From NCBI RefSeq assembly GCF_024105635.1, contig NZ_WYDQ01000001.1, forward strand, positions 3,038,501-3,102,500: 64,000 nt of DNA. The letters run 5' to 3'. This stretch comes from Oceanicola sp. 502str15 (GTDB lineage: Bacteria; Pseudomonadota; Alphaproteobacteria; Rhodobacterales; Rhodobacteraceae). Positions 7,405-15,655 of this stretch are shown here, piece after piece. The notes beneath the pieces are model-generated. The model made no database searches, was not told the origin of the DNA, and worked only from the letters and a program-made list of their open reading frames with translations. The translations under genes and the position numbers were made by a program. Position 1 is the stretch's first letter. Each line of letters starts with the position of its first letter.

Positions 7405-8274
7405 TCAGACCCGCACCGCCTCGCGCATCACCCGGCTCGGCGGCGCGCCGAACATCCGGCTGAACTCGCGGCTGAACTGGGTCGGGCTCTCGTAGCCCAC
7501 CGCAAAGGCCGCCTGGCTCACACCCTGCCCCTGCGCCTCGATCAGCCGCCGCGCCTCCACCAGCCGCAACTGCTTCTGGAACTGGAGCGGCGTGGTGCCG
7601 GTCAGGGTCTTGAAGTGGTCATGGAAGGTCGAGGCCGACATGCCCGCCAGCTTCGCCAGCGGCGCCACCCGCAGCGGCGCGGTGTAGCTGCGGCGGATCT
7701 CGGCGGTGGCGCGGGCGATGCGCGCCACGTGGCTGTCGTGCCGCGCCAATGCGGCCAATGCGGGGCCGTGCGACGAGTTCAGCAGCCAGAAATGCAGCTC
7801 CCGCAGGATCAGCGGCGCAAGCTGGCCGATCGCGGCGGGCGTGTCCTTCAGCCGGAACAGCCGCGTCAGCCCGTCCATCAGCGCCGCATCCGCCACCCCC
7901 TGGCTCACCGGCTCCACCGGCCCCTCCGCCGTGGTCTCGCCGCCTGCCGACAGCTCGGCCAGCAGGCCGACGTCGATCTTCAGCGCCAGCGACAGGTAGG
8001 GCGCCTCCAGCACCCGCGCCCGGGTCGGCAGATCGAAGGAAATCAACGAGCTCTCGCCCGCCCGGAAGGCATAGGGCACCTCGCGTGACCACACCTCCTT
8101 GGCGCCGCGCAGCACCACGCAGAGCACCGGCTCGTAAACCACCGGCACCAGCTCCGTCACCTGCTCGCAGCGCATCAGCATCAGCCCCGGCACGCCGACG
8201 GGCATTGGCATGTCACCGCCGCCAAGTCGGTCGGCATGGTCGTTCAGGGCAGCGATCAACGCGCGGTGCTCCAT
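7405..8274 (-). CDS. AraC-family transcriptional regulator
   Basis: A 289-residue regulator starting at MEHRALIAALNDHADRL. Residues 15-165 match the AraC_N ligand-binding domain (EPVLCVVLRGAKEVW), and residues 185-285 carry two helix-turn-helix motifs (LAKLAGMSASTFHDHFK and AAFAVGYESPTQFSREFSRMF). It is divergently transcribed from a short-chain reductase 171 bp away. That arrangement is typical of AraC_N regulators controlling an adjacent oxidoreductase in response to small toxic or aldehyde-like compounds, which is inference here. Confidence 0.93.
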   Translation of the reverse strand: MEHRALIAALNDHADRLGGGDMPMPVGVPGLMLMRCEQVTELVPVVYEPVLCVVLRGAKEVWSREVPYAFRAGESSLISFDLPTRARVLEAPYLSLALKIDVGLLAELSAGGETTAEGPVEPVSQGVADAALMDGLTRLFRLKDTPAAIGQLAPLILRELHFWLLNSSHGPALAALARHDSHVARIARATAEIRRSYTAPLRVAPLAKLAGMSASTFHDHFKTLTGTTPLQFQKQLRLVEARRLIEAQGQGVSQAAFAVGYESPTQFSREFSRMFGAPPSRVMREAVRV

Positions 8275-8445
8275 CGGCACGGCTCCTCTGGTGGTCTTCA
8301 GGAAGATGCGGCAGAGGCGGCGGCTTTCAACAGGGGGCGCCGCCCGGTTTCGGAGGATCGGGCAGGTTCGGCGGAGGATGCAGCAGGCCGAGGCGGCAGG
8401 GGCGGCCCATTTCAGCGGCATCGACACAACGCAGGACATCAGACC

Positions 8446-9207
8446 ATGCCTACCAAAACCCCCATCGCCCTCATCACCGGTGGCAGCCGCGGCCTCGGCC
8501 GCGCCATGGCCACCCACCTCGCGCAAGCCGGGGTCGCGCCGATCATCACCTACAAGTCCAACACCGAGGCTGCCGATGAGGTGCTCGCCGCCGCCCGCGC
8601 CGCCGGGGTCGAGGCCGCCGCGCTGCAACTCGACACCGAAGACACCGCCAGCTTCGCCGCCTTCGCGCAGGCCCTCCCCGAGACCCTCGCCACCCTCGGC
8701 GGCACCCGGCTCGACATTCTGGTGAACAACGCCGGCTACGGCGCCCACACCCTGATCGGCGAAACCTCCGAGGCCGACTTCGACGCGATGATGCAAGTGC
8801 ACGTCAAAGGCCCCTACTTCCTCACCCAAGCCCTGCTGCCCCTGCTCTCCGACGGCGCGCGGGTGCTCAACGTCTCCTCCGGCCTCACCCGGTTTTCCTT
8901 CCCCGGCATGGCGGCCTATGCCATGGCCAAGGGCGCGGTCGAGGTGATGACCCACTACATGGCCCGCGAACTCGGGCCCCGCGGCATCGCCGTCAACACC
9001 CTGGCCCCCGGCGCGATCGAAACCGACTTCGGCGGCGGCATGGTCCGCGACGACCCCGAGATGAAGGCCCGCGTGTCGGAAATGTCGGCCATGGGCCGCC
9101 CCGGTCTGCCCGAGGACATCGGCAACGCGGTCGCCGCCCTGCTCGCCGGGCCGAGCAACTGGATCACCGGCCAGCGGATCGAGGCCTCCGGCGGCACCCT
9201 GCTCTGA
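8446..9207 (+). CDS. Short-chain dehydrogenase/reductase
   Basis: A 253-residue classical SDR. The NAD(P)-binding motif TGGSRGLGRA lies near residues 11-20 with Arg following Ser, suggesting NADPH preference. NNAG is at about residue 93, catalytic Ser in NVSSG, and the YAMAK (YxxxK) motif near 160. C-terminal WITGQRIEASGG is typical of FabG-like SDRs. Divergent pairing with the AraC regulator suggests regulation by it. The substrate cannot be told from sequence. Confidence 0.92.
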   Translation: MPTKTPIALITGGSRGLGRAMATHLAQAGVAPIITYKSNTEAADEVLAAARAAGVEAAALQLDTEDTASFAAFAQALPETLATLGGTRLDILVNNAGYGAHTLIGETSEADFDAMMQVHVKGPYFLTQALLPLLSDGARVLNVSSGLTRFSFPGMAAYAMAKGAVEVMTHYMARELGPRGIAVNTLAPGAIETDFGGGMVRDDPEMKARVSEMSAMGRPGLPEDIGNAVAALLAGPSNWITGQRIEASGGTLL

Positions 9208-9216
9208 AGCTCGCCC

Positions 9217-10305
9217 CTACTCGGCCGGGGCCATCGCTCCGGCCGGGTCTGCCGCCCGCCGGCCGTCGCGCCGCTTCAGCGCGGCCCAGACCAGCCCGAC
9301 CACCGCGATCGAGGCATAGCCGTCCACCGCGTAGTGATAGCCGGTGTAGACCGACAGGAAGAGCACCACCGCAAGGTAAAGAAGCCCCGCCACCCCCAGC
9401 CACCGGCTGCGCTCGGCAAGGTAGATCGCCGCCACGCCGGCCACCGCCACATGCACGCTCGGAAAGGCCGAGATGCCGGGGCCGATATAGTTGTTCCCGG
9501 TCGCGTAAAGCTCCCACAGCGCCTGCTGGGTCATCCCGATCACGGTCTGCCCGATGCCGCCGTCCTCCAGCACCTCGATCAGCCCGGCAAAGCGCTCGCC
9601 CCCCAGCAGCCGGTCATAAAAGATCGGCCCCACCGACAGGCCCGAAAGCGCCAGCACATTGCCGATCACGACCCAGGCCACGAGGTAGAGCACCAGAAAG
9701 CGCTTCACCCGCGCCCGGTCGCTGTCGAGCAGCACCAGTAGCACCGGAAACAGCAGCGCCCAGACGCCCCAGATCTTGGTATAGGCCAGAAACAGCCTCT
9801 GCCCCTCGCCCATGCCGATCAGCCCGTGCGCCCAGACCCAGGGCGCGCCGCCATGCAGCGCCTCGTCGAGATCGGCAAGGAAAGGGTCGGCAAAGAACGG
9901 CAGGATCATCGGCATCACGCTCTTCATCATGGTGAAGCCGGTCTGCAACGCCACGCAGGCCACAAAGACCTTGGCCAGCGCCGCGCCCCGCAGCCGGATC
10001 CGCTGCCAGCCGATCACGAAGAACAGCACCAGCAGCACAGGGAAGATCCCCAGCAGCACATCGCGGATGAAGTGAAAGAACCGGCTCCCGCCGCCCAGGG
10101 CCGGGCTCACCATCGACTGGAAGTCCACAAGGCAGCCCACGGCCACCATGGCGGCGACGAGGTAGATCAGCGCAAACCGCAAGAACCACGAGACCACGCC
10201 TGCCTCGAAGGGCTCGTCCGCCCCCCTGCGCAGATGTGCAATCGCCGTGCCGATCATGGCCGCAAACCCCTCGATAGCCCCAGTCGCCCGCGCGTCGGGC
10301 GTCAT
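9217..10305 (-). CDS. PAP2-superfamily integral membrane phosphatase/transferase (paralogue A)
   Basis: A 362-residue protein with about eight membrane helices. The phosphatase motifs SAFPSVHVA (near residue 280) and GYHYAVDGYAS (near 322) carry the catalytic His pair and Asp of the PAP2_3/Aur1-like group. The group includes inositol-phosphorylceramide synthases and lipid phosphate phosphatases. It converges on the SDR gene. The next gene (10330-11316) is a clear paralogue with the same motifs, so this is a tandem duplication. The start at MTPDARA has a Shine-Dalgarno very close to it; a start at MIGTAIAHL is possible. Confidence 0.85.
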   Translation of the reverse strand: MTPDARATGAIEGFAAMIGTAIAHLRRGADEPFEAGVVSWFLRFALIYLVAAMVAVGCLVDFQSMVSPALGGGSRFFHFIRDVLLGIFPVLLVLFFVIGWQRIRLRGAALAKVFVACVALQTGFTMMKSVMPMILPFFADPFLADLDEALHGGAPWVWAHGLIGMGEGQRLFLAYTKIWGVWALLFPVLLVLLDSDRARVKRFLVLYLVAWVVIGNVLALSGLSVGPIFYDRLLGGERFAGLIEVLEDGGIGQTVIGMTQQALWELYATGNNYIGPGISAFPSVHVAVAGVAAIYLAERSRWLGVAGLLYLAVVLFLSVYTGYHYAVDGYASIAVVGLVWAALKRRDGRRAADPAGAMAPAE

Positions 10306-10329
10306 CCTTCCGGGGTGGTGCCAGAAAAA

Positions 10330-11316
10330 TCAGATGGTTTCGGGGCTCAATTCGGCCATTTCCGGGGCGGATCGCGCCGCCTGCCGGCGCCGCACCACGG
10401 CCCATGTGGTGAGGGTCACCGCAATCGAGGCATAGCCATCCACCGCGTAATGCCAGCCCAGATGCACCGACAGGATCTGAAACGCCGCCGTCAGCGCCAC
10501 CGCCACCGGCGCCAGCCAGCGGGCGCGTTCGTAGAGATAGAGCGAGAGCACGCAGGCCATGCCCACATGTACGCTCGGAAAGGCCGATATTCCCGAGCCC
10601 ACGCCCTGGGTGCCGCTGTCGTAAACGCCCCACAGGAAGTCCTGCACCTGCCCGGTCATGCTGGCGGCAATCCCGCTGTCGGCCAAGGCCTGCGCCAGCC
10701 CGGCAAAGCGGTCGCCGCCCAGCAGCCGGTCGTAGTAAACCGGCCCGGCCGACATGCCGGCCAGCGCCAGCCCCGAGCCCAGCACGGCCCAGCCCACGGC
10801 ATAGAGCAGCAAAAAGCGGCCCACCCGCGCGCGGTCGCCGTCGAACAGCACGAGGATCACCGGCAGATACATCGCCGGCACGATCCAGATGCCCATGTAG
10901 AGCGTCACCGCCGCGGCGGGCGGGATCCATGCGGCCACGGCATGGGTCAGCACATAGGGGTCCACCCCGCCATGCAGCACCCGGTCGATCCCGGCCAGCG
11001 CCGGGTCGGCCCAGAACGGCAGGGCATAGGGCAGGCTGGTCTTGACCAACGTGAAGGTCAGGAAGAACAGGTTGCACACCATCAGCACGATCACGGCGCG
11101 CGGAATCCGCGCCATGAACTCGCCCCGCGGCAGCACCAGGAACAGCGCCGCAAAGGCCAGCACCAGCCACCACGCCTTCTGGAAGAAAAACAGCACCGTC
11201 GCCGGAAGTGCGGCCACCAGACCACCGATCAGCGCCACCGGATCATCGCGCACCAGCGCCACGAAGACGATGCCCGCGAGAAAGTAGATCGCCACGAATC
11301 TCAGGAAGTTGCGCAT
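10330..11316 (-). CDS. PAP2-superfamily integral membrane phosphatase/transferase (paralogue B)
   Basis: A 328-residue multi-helix protein from MRNFLRFVAIYFLAG, chosen because AGGTGG lies upstream and the first helix follows directly; an ATG at 11367 would add 17 polar residues. The motifs SAFPSVHVG and GWHYAVDGYASIAV match paralogue A and the Aur1/PAP2_3 family. It lies 24 bp upstream of paralogue A on the same strand, so the two are probably cotranscribed. A membrane phospho-lipid head-group or phosphatase role is inferred from family only. Confidence 0.84.
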   Translation of the reverse strand: MRNFLRFVAIYFLAGIVFVALVRDDPVALIGGLVAALPATVLFFFQKAWWLVLAFAALFLVLPRGEFMARIPRAVIVLMVCNLFFLTFTLVKTSLPYALPFWADPALAGIDRVLHGGVDPYVLTHAVAAWIPPAAAVTLYMGIWIVPAMYLPVILVLFDGDRARVGRFLLLYAVGWAVLGSGLALAGMSAGPVYYDRLLGGDRFAGLAQALADSGIAASMTGQVQDFLWGVYDSGTQGVGSGISAFPSVHVGMACVLSLYLYERARWLAPVAVALTAAFQILSVHLGWHYAVDGYASIAVTLTTWAVVRRRQAARSAPEMAELSPETI

Positions 11317-11394
11317 GAACCGCCCACCTGTATCTGCCCTGTTCCGGCCCTGCCCGTTTTCCGCCATCCTACCCCGGCAACCCTTTCCGGACTA

Positions 11395-11423
11395 TTGACT
11401 TTCCCCGCCCCGATTGAGTTAAC
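11395..11423 (+). promoter_or_regulatory. Likely greA promoter
   Basis: TTGACT (11395-11400), a 17-bp spacer, GTTAAC (11418-11423), 46 bp before the greA ATG. The -35 is strong, the -10 only fair. Confidence 0.5.
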
Positions 11424-11468
11424 AGCCTGAGTGTTGCCCTTTCTCCCAGTGAAAGTTCCGCCAATCCG

Positions 11469-11939
11469 ATGGACAAGATACCGATGACCCGCGCGGGCCA
11501 TACCGCGCTTGATACCGAACTCAAGAAGCTCAAGAGCGTTGAGCGTCCGGCGATCATCAAGGCGATCGCGGAGGCCCGCGAGCATGGCGACCTCTCGGAA
11601 AATGCCGAGTATCATTCCGCCAAGGAAAAGCAGAGCTTCATCGAGGGACGGATCAAGGAGATCGAGGGCGTGCTCTCGCTGGCCGAGGTCATCGACCCGT
11701 CGCGCCTCTCGGGCACCATCAAGTTCGGCGCCACCGTCACCGTGGCCGACGAAGACACCGACCAGGAAAAGACCTGGCAGATCGTGGGCGAGCACGAGGC
11801 CGACATCGAGCGCGGCCTGCTCAACATCAAGTCGCCCATCGCGCGGGCGCTGATCGGCAAGGACGAGGGCGACAGCGTCGAGGTTCGCACACCGGGCGGC
11901 GACAAGAGCTACGAAGTCCTGAGCATCAAATACGTCTGA
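11469..11939 (+). CDS. greA: Transcription elongation factor GreA
   Basis: A 156-residue protein of normal length. The N-terminal coiled coil carries the acidic-tip signature [19 protein letters not shown], and the C-terminal FKBP-like domain follows ([31 protein letters not shown]). GreA enters the RNA polymerase secondary channel and stimulates cleavage of backtracked RNA. The start at MDKIPMT fits the family. The next gene starts 17 bp downstream and may be cotranscribed. Confidence 0.97.
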   Translation: MDKIPMTRAGHTALDTELKKLKSVERPAIIKAIAEAREHGDLSENAEYHSAKEKQSFIEGRIKEIEGVLSLAEVIDPSRLSGTIKFGATVTVADEDTDQEKTWQIVGEHEADIERGLLNIKSPIARALIGKDEGDSVEVRTPGGDKSYEVLSIKYV

Positions 11940-11955
11940 CAGGAGCCTGCGGGGC

Positions 11956-13035
11956 GTGAGCGAGGCCGAGAACAGCACACGCTCCACAGCGAGCATGACG
12001 GGCCAGCCCATGCGGGTGCAGCCCGCCCCCATCCGCACGGCCCAGGGCGGGCCGGAGGCGGGGGGGCGCGGCTTCGGCTCGGCAGAGTTCATCGGTATCG
12101 GCCTCACCCTCGTCTGGGGCCTGCTGGTCGGCGGGTTCTTCCTGCTGATCCCCGAGGGCGAGGCCGCCTTCGACCCGATCATCTTCACCATGACCCTCTT
12201 CGCCGTCTTCATGCCGGTGGCGCTGATCTGGGTCGGCATCACCGCCGCCCGCAACGCCCGGATCATGCGCGAGGAGAGCACCCGCCTGACCGCCGCCGTC
12301 GATGCCCTGCGCTCCAGCTATGTCAGCCAGGCCCAGGGCGAGCGCCCCGATGCCCGCTCCGGTGCGGTGGAGCGCAAGCTCGACGAGCTGGTAACCGCCC
12401 AGCGCAATTCCGAGGCCGCGCTGGCGCGCATCGCCTCCCGCGCCGGTCTGGCCGCCGAGGTGCCCCTGCCCGGCAAGCCCGCCCTCTCCCGCCCCGAGCC
12501 CGCCCCCGAGGCCGAGGCCCAGCCCACCTTCGACCTCGGCACACCCGCCGTCACCGGGGCCGCGCCGATCTCGGTCGAGGAGTTCACCCGCGCGCTGAAC
12601 TTCCCCGAGAACGAAAAGGACAAGGCCGGCTTCGCCGCGCTCCGCAAGGCCCTGCGCGACCCCACGATCTCGGGGCTGGTGCATTCGGCGCAAGACGTGC
12701 TCACCCTGCTCTCCGAAGACGGCATCTACATGGACGACCTCACCCCCGAACCCGCCCGCCCCGCGGTCTGGCGCAAGTTCGGCGAGGGCCGTCGCGGCGA
12801 GGAGATCGCCGGCATGGACGGCGTGCGCGACCGCTCCTGCCTCGCCCTGACATCGGGCCGGATGCGCGCCGACCCGATCTTCCGCGACGCCGCCCACCAC
12901 TTCCTGCGCAAGTTCGACCAGACCTTCGCCGCCTTCGCCGAAACCGCCTCCGACACAGAGATTCTCTCGGTCTCCGAAACCCGCACCGCCCGCGCCTTCA
13001 TGCTGCTCGGCAAGGTCTCGGGCACCTTCGACTAG
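11956..13035 (+). CDS. Conserved-looking membrane protein of unknown function
   Basis: A 359-residue protein with a GTG start supported by AGGAG 10 bp upstream. A disordered, Gln/Pro-rich N-terminus (residues 1-40) precedes two close membrane helices (about 48-68 and 75-95). Next come a coiled-coil-like stretch (residues 98-160), an Ala/Pro/Glu-rich linker, and a soluble C-terminal domain (185-359) including ISGLVHSAQDVLTLLSEDGIYMDDL. No catalytic motif is visible. The layout, two helices then a cytoplasmic domain, recurs in unannotated alphaproteobacterial proteins, but no function can be given. Confidence 0.75.
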   Translation: MSEAENSTRSTASMTGQPMRVQPAPIRTAQGGPEAGGRGFGSAEFIGIGLTLVWGLLVGGFFLLIPEGEAAFDPIIFTMTLFAVFMPVALIWVGITAARNARIMREESTRLTAAVDALRSSYVSQAQGERPDARSGAVERKLDELVTAQRNSEAALARIASRAGLAAEVPLPGKPALSRPEPAPEAEAQPTFDLGTPAVTGAAPISVEEFTRALNFPENEKDKAGFAALRKALRDPTISGLVHSAQDVLTLLSEDGIYMDDLTPEPARPAVWRKFGEGRRGEEIAGMDGVRDRSCLALTSGRMRADPIFRDAAHHFLRKFDQTFAAFAETASDTEILSVSETRTARAFMLLGKVSGTFD

Positions 13036-13107
13036 GCCCCGGCCGATCCTGCGCCGCCTCGTCCCCGGCGTCCGTCCCGCCCCAGAGCCCCCGGAGCCCC
13101 TCCCACC

Positions 13108-13851
13108 GTGGCCATAGACCTCACCCAGCTGCTTCCGCCCCTCCTTCCATGGCTCGTCTGCGCCATGGCCGTGATCTGCGGCACCGTGCTCCAGAAGCTC
13201 GCAGGGGCGGGCTTCGGCATGATCGCCGCTCCCACCATGACCCTCGCCGCGCCCGACTGGGTGCCGGGCACCATCCTGCTGCTCGGCGTCCTCTCGGGCA
13301 TCGGCTCGTTTCTGGGCACCCGCGATGCCGTCATCCGTTCCGACCTGCCCCCCGGCTTTGCAGGCCGCCTGCTCGGTGCGGTCTTCGCCGCCTTCATCGC
13401 AAGTGCCGTCGTCGGCACCGACATGCTGCCGGTCATCGTCGCGCTCGTCGTGCTGCTCGCGGTCGCCCTCAACCTCGCCGGCCTCTCCATCGCCATCACC
13501 CCCAAAACCCTCTTCGGCGCGGGGGCGGTGGCCGGGGTCATGGGCACCCTCACCGGGATCGGCGCGCCGCCCATGGCCATTCTCTACTCCGGCGTCGAGG
13601 CGCGCCGGTCGGCCGCCACGCAAAACGCCTTCTTCGGCTTCGGAATGGTCATCTCCATCGCCGCGCTCGCCTTCGCGGGCCTGATGCGCGCGCCGCAGAT
13701 CGCGCTGGCCGTCACCCTCGCGCCCCTCGTCCCGCTGACGCTGGTGGCGGTGCGCCCGCTGGTGGCGCGCTTCGAAAAGGGTTCGATCCGCCCCTGGGCG
13801 CTCGGGCTGGCGACGCTCTCCGCCGTCATCCTGCTGGCAAAGGCGCTCTGA
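13108..13851 (+). CDS. TauE/SafE-family membrane exporter
   Basis: A 247-residue protein with seven to eight hydrophobic helices and a GTG start. It has the internal pseudo-repeat typical of TauE/SafE (DUF81) permeases, with GAGFGMIAAPTMTLAAPDWVPGTILL in the first half and GTLTGIGAPPMAILYSG in the second. The family exports sulfite, sulfoacetate or related anions. No sulfur-metabolism gene adjoins it, so the substrate is undetermined. It converges on the flavoprotein gene 12 bp away. Confidence 0.86.
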   Translation: MAIDLTQLLPPLLPWLVCAMAVICGTVLQKLAGAGFGMIAAPTMTLAAPDWVPGTILLLGVLSGIGSFLGTRDAVIRSDLPPGFAGRLLGAVFAAFIASAVVGTDMLPVIVALVVLLAVALNLAGLSIAITPKTLFGAGAVAGVMGTLTGIGAPPMAILYSGVEARRSAATQNAFFGFGMVISIAALAFAGLMRAPQIALAVTLAPLVPLTLVAVRPLVARFEKGSIRPWALGLATLSAVILLAKAL

Positions 13852-13863
13852 GCGCCGCGCCCG

Positions 13864-15030
13864 CTACAGCCCCTCCGCCACAGCCTTGCCCGCCGCCACG
13901 CCGCTCGCCCAGGCCCACTGAAAGTTGTAGCCCCCGAGCCAGCCTGTCACATCCACCGCCTCGCCGATGAAGTAGAGCCCCGGCACCGTCTTGGCTTCCA
14001 TCGTCTTGCTCGAAAGCTCGGCTGTCGAAACCCCGCCCGCCGTCACCTCCGCCTTGGCGTAACCCTCTGTCCCGTCGGGGTAAAACTCAAGCCCCTCCAG
14101 CACCCCCGCCGCCCGCTCCAGCTCGGCATCCGGCACGTTGCCCATCTCGCGGGCAAAACCGATCCGCTCCGCCAGTGCCTCGGCCAGCCGCCCCGGCAGA
14201 TGCTCCGCCAGCGCCGCCTTCAGCCCGGCCCGCGGCGCCTTGGCCCGCGCCGCCTTCAGCCGCTCGAGGGCACCGGGCAGCAGGTTCAGCCGCACCGCCT
14301 CGCCCGCGCGCCAATAGCTCGACACCTGCAAGATCGCCGGTCCCGAAAGCCCCCGGTGGGTAAACAGCGTGGCCTCCTCGAAAGAGGCGCCCCCCGCCGT
14401 CGCCACCGAAGGCACCGCAACGCCTGAAATCGTGGTAAACAGCCGGTCCGCCTCGGGCAGCGTGAAGGGCACCAGCGCCGGGCGCGGCGCAACCATCTCG
14501 AGGCCGAACTGCGCGGCGATCTCATAGGCCCGCCCGCTCGCCCCCATCTTCGGAATCGAAGGCCCGCCCGTCGCCACGATCAACCGCGGCGCAGCCTCGC
14601 CCGCCACCTCAAACCGGCCCTCACGGTGGCGCACCGCCGTGCCGCTCACCCCCAGCCGGGTCTCGACCCCGCCCTTGGCGCATTCCGCCTCCAGCATCGC
14701 CACGATCTGCCGCGCCGAGCCGTCACAAAAAAGCTGCCCCAGCGTCTTCTCATGCCAGGCAATGCCATGCCGCTCGACCATCTCGATGAAGTCCCATTGC
14801 GTGTAGCGGCTCAGGGCAGACTTGGCGAAATGCGGGTTCTCCGACAGGTAGCAGCCCGGCTCGATCCCGAGGTTGGTGAAGTTGCAGCGCCCCCCGCCCG
14901 AGATCAAAATCTTTTTCCCGGCCCTCTCCGCATGGTCCAGCAACAGCACCCGCGCCCCGGCCTGACCGGCGGTGGCCGCCGCCATCAGCCCCGCACCGCC
15001 CGCGCCCAATATGATGACGTCATAGCTCAT
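13864..15030 (-). CDS. HI0933/YhiN-family FAD-dependent flavoprotein
   Basis: A 388-residue protein. The N-terminal dinucleotide-binding motif ILGAGGAGLMAA is followed by RAGKKILISGGGRCNFTN, the hallmark of the HI0933/YhiN flavoprotein family. GGPSIPKMGASGRAYEIA lies mid-protein, and the C-terminus has FIGEAVDVTGWLGGYNFQWAWASG, the second FAD contact. The enzymes are NAD(P)/FAD-dependent oxidoreductases of unclear substrate. The gene stands alone, preceded by a palindromic repeat. Confidence 0.9.
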   Translation of the reverse strand: MSYDVIILGAGGAGLMAAATAGQAGARVLLLDHAERAGKKILISGGGRCNFTNLGIEPGCYLSENPHFAKSALSRYTQWDFIEMVERHGIAWHEKTLGQLFCDGSARQIVAMLEAECAKGGVETRLGVSGTAVRHREGRFEVAGEAAPRLIVATGGPSIPKMGASGRAYEIAAQFGLEMVAPRPALVPFTLPEADRLFTTISGVAVPSVATAGGASFEEATLFTHRGLSGPAILQVSSYWRAGEAVRLNLLPGALERLKAARAKAPRAGLKAALAEHLPGRLAEALAERIGFAREMGNVPDAELERAAGVLEGLEFYPDGTEGYAKAEVTAGGVSTAELSSKTMEAKTVPGLYFIGEAVDVTGWLGGYNFQWAWASGVAAGKAVAEGL

Positions 15031-15050
15031 TCGGCCCGTCTAAACCGCTT

Positions 15051-15071
15051 GTAGGGTGGGTGAAACCCACC
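15051..15071. repeat. Short palindromic repeat, copy 2
   Basis: Identical to the 21-bp unit at 5933-5953. It lies between the flavoprotein start and the GNAT stop codon (15074-15076), so it directly follows the end of the seven-gene Mo-cofactor operon and could act as its terminator. Confidence 0.75.
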
Positions 15072-15073
15072 AC

Positions 15074-15655
15074 TTAGCCAACCGTCGCCACCATCGTCGT
15101 GGCCCGACGAAACCCCAGCACCGGCGCAAGCCACCCCGCCCGCACCTCGCCCCGCGCCTCGAAGCCGCAGCGCGCATAAAGCGCCTGCGCCCGCGTGTTG
15201 CCCTCCACCACGTCCAGCCGCACCTCGCGGCAGCCCCGCGCCACGGCCTCCGCCTTGATCGCGCCAATCAGCGCCGTGCCCACCCCGCGCCCCCGCGCGT
15301 GCTCGGCCACGAAGATCCCGTCCATCAGCAACTGCCCGAACACCAGCTCGCGCTCGAACAGCTCCAGCACCGGCCCCCGCCAGCCTGCGCCGAACCAGCC
15401 GTATTGCCGCGCCATGTCCGCCATGCTCCCCGCCATAAACCCGCCCCCCGGCGTCTTGAACCCGGCCACCCCCAGCAGCCTGCCCTCCTCCACCGCCGAA
15501 ATCGCGAACCCCGGCTGGATGATCTGCGCGATGAAGGCCAGCGCCTTGCGCTCCGGCCAGAGAATGCGTCCCAGCTTGCCCCGGAACGCCCCCCAGAACA
15601 GCCGCGCCACCTCGTCTCGGTGCGCCTCGTCAAATCCGGGGCGCAGCTCCATCAC
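15074..15655 (-). CDS. GNAT-family N-acetyltransferase
   Basis: A 193-residue protein (GTG at 15655 or ATG at 15652). The acetyl-CoA pyrophosphate-binding motif ARGRGVGTALIGAIKAEA lies near residues 120-140, followed by beta-strand 5 (CREVRLDVVEGNTRAQALY) and the terminal CGFEARG, all diagnostic of GNAT. Its start overlaps the stop of the mobB-moeA fusion (GTGATG), making it the last gene of the fdhD-mobA operon. The acceptor substrate is unknown; the location is its only link to molybdenum metabolism. Confidence 0.9.
   Translation of the reverse strand: MMELRPGFDEAHRDEVARLFWGAFRGKLGRILWPERKALAFIAQIIQPGFAISAVEEGRLLGVAGFKTPGGGFMAGSMADMARQYGWFGAGWRGPVLELFERELVFGQLLMDGIFVAEHARGRGVGTALIGAIKAEAVARGCREVRLDVVEGNTRAQALYARCGFEARGEVRAGWLAPVLGFRRATTMVATVG

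Noticed and set aside
8446-8955. Longer AraC regulator starting inside the divergent SDR
   Set aside because: The in-frame minus extension to 8955 crosses the SDR coding region and is Gly-rich shadow sequence. The family N-terminus fits the ATG at 8274.
11926-13623. 565-codon minus-strand open frame, Gly/Glu/Asp-rich
   Set aside because: It is antisense to a membrane-protein gene and the TauE exporter; Gly-Glu-Asp richness is the mirror of Ala-Pro-rich coding DNA.
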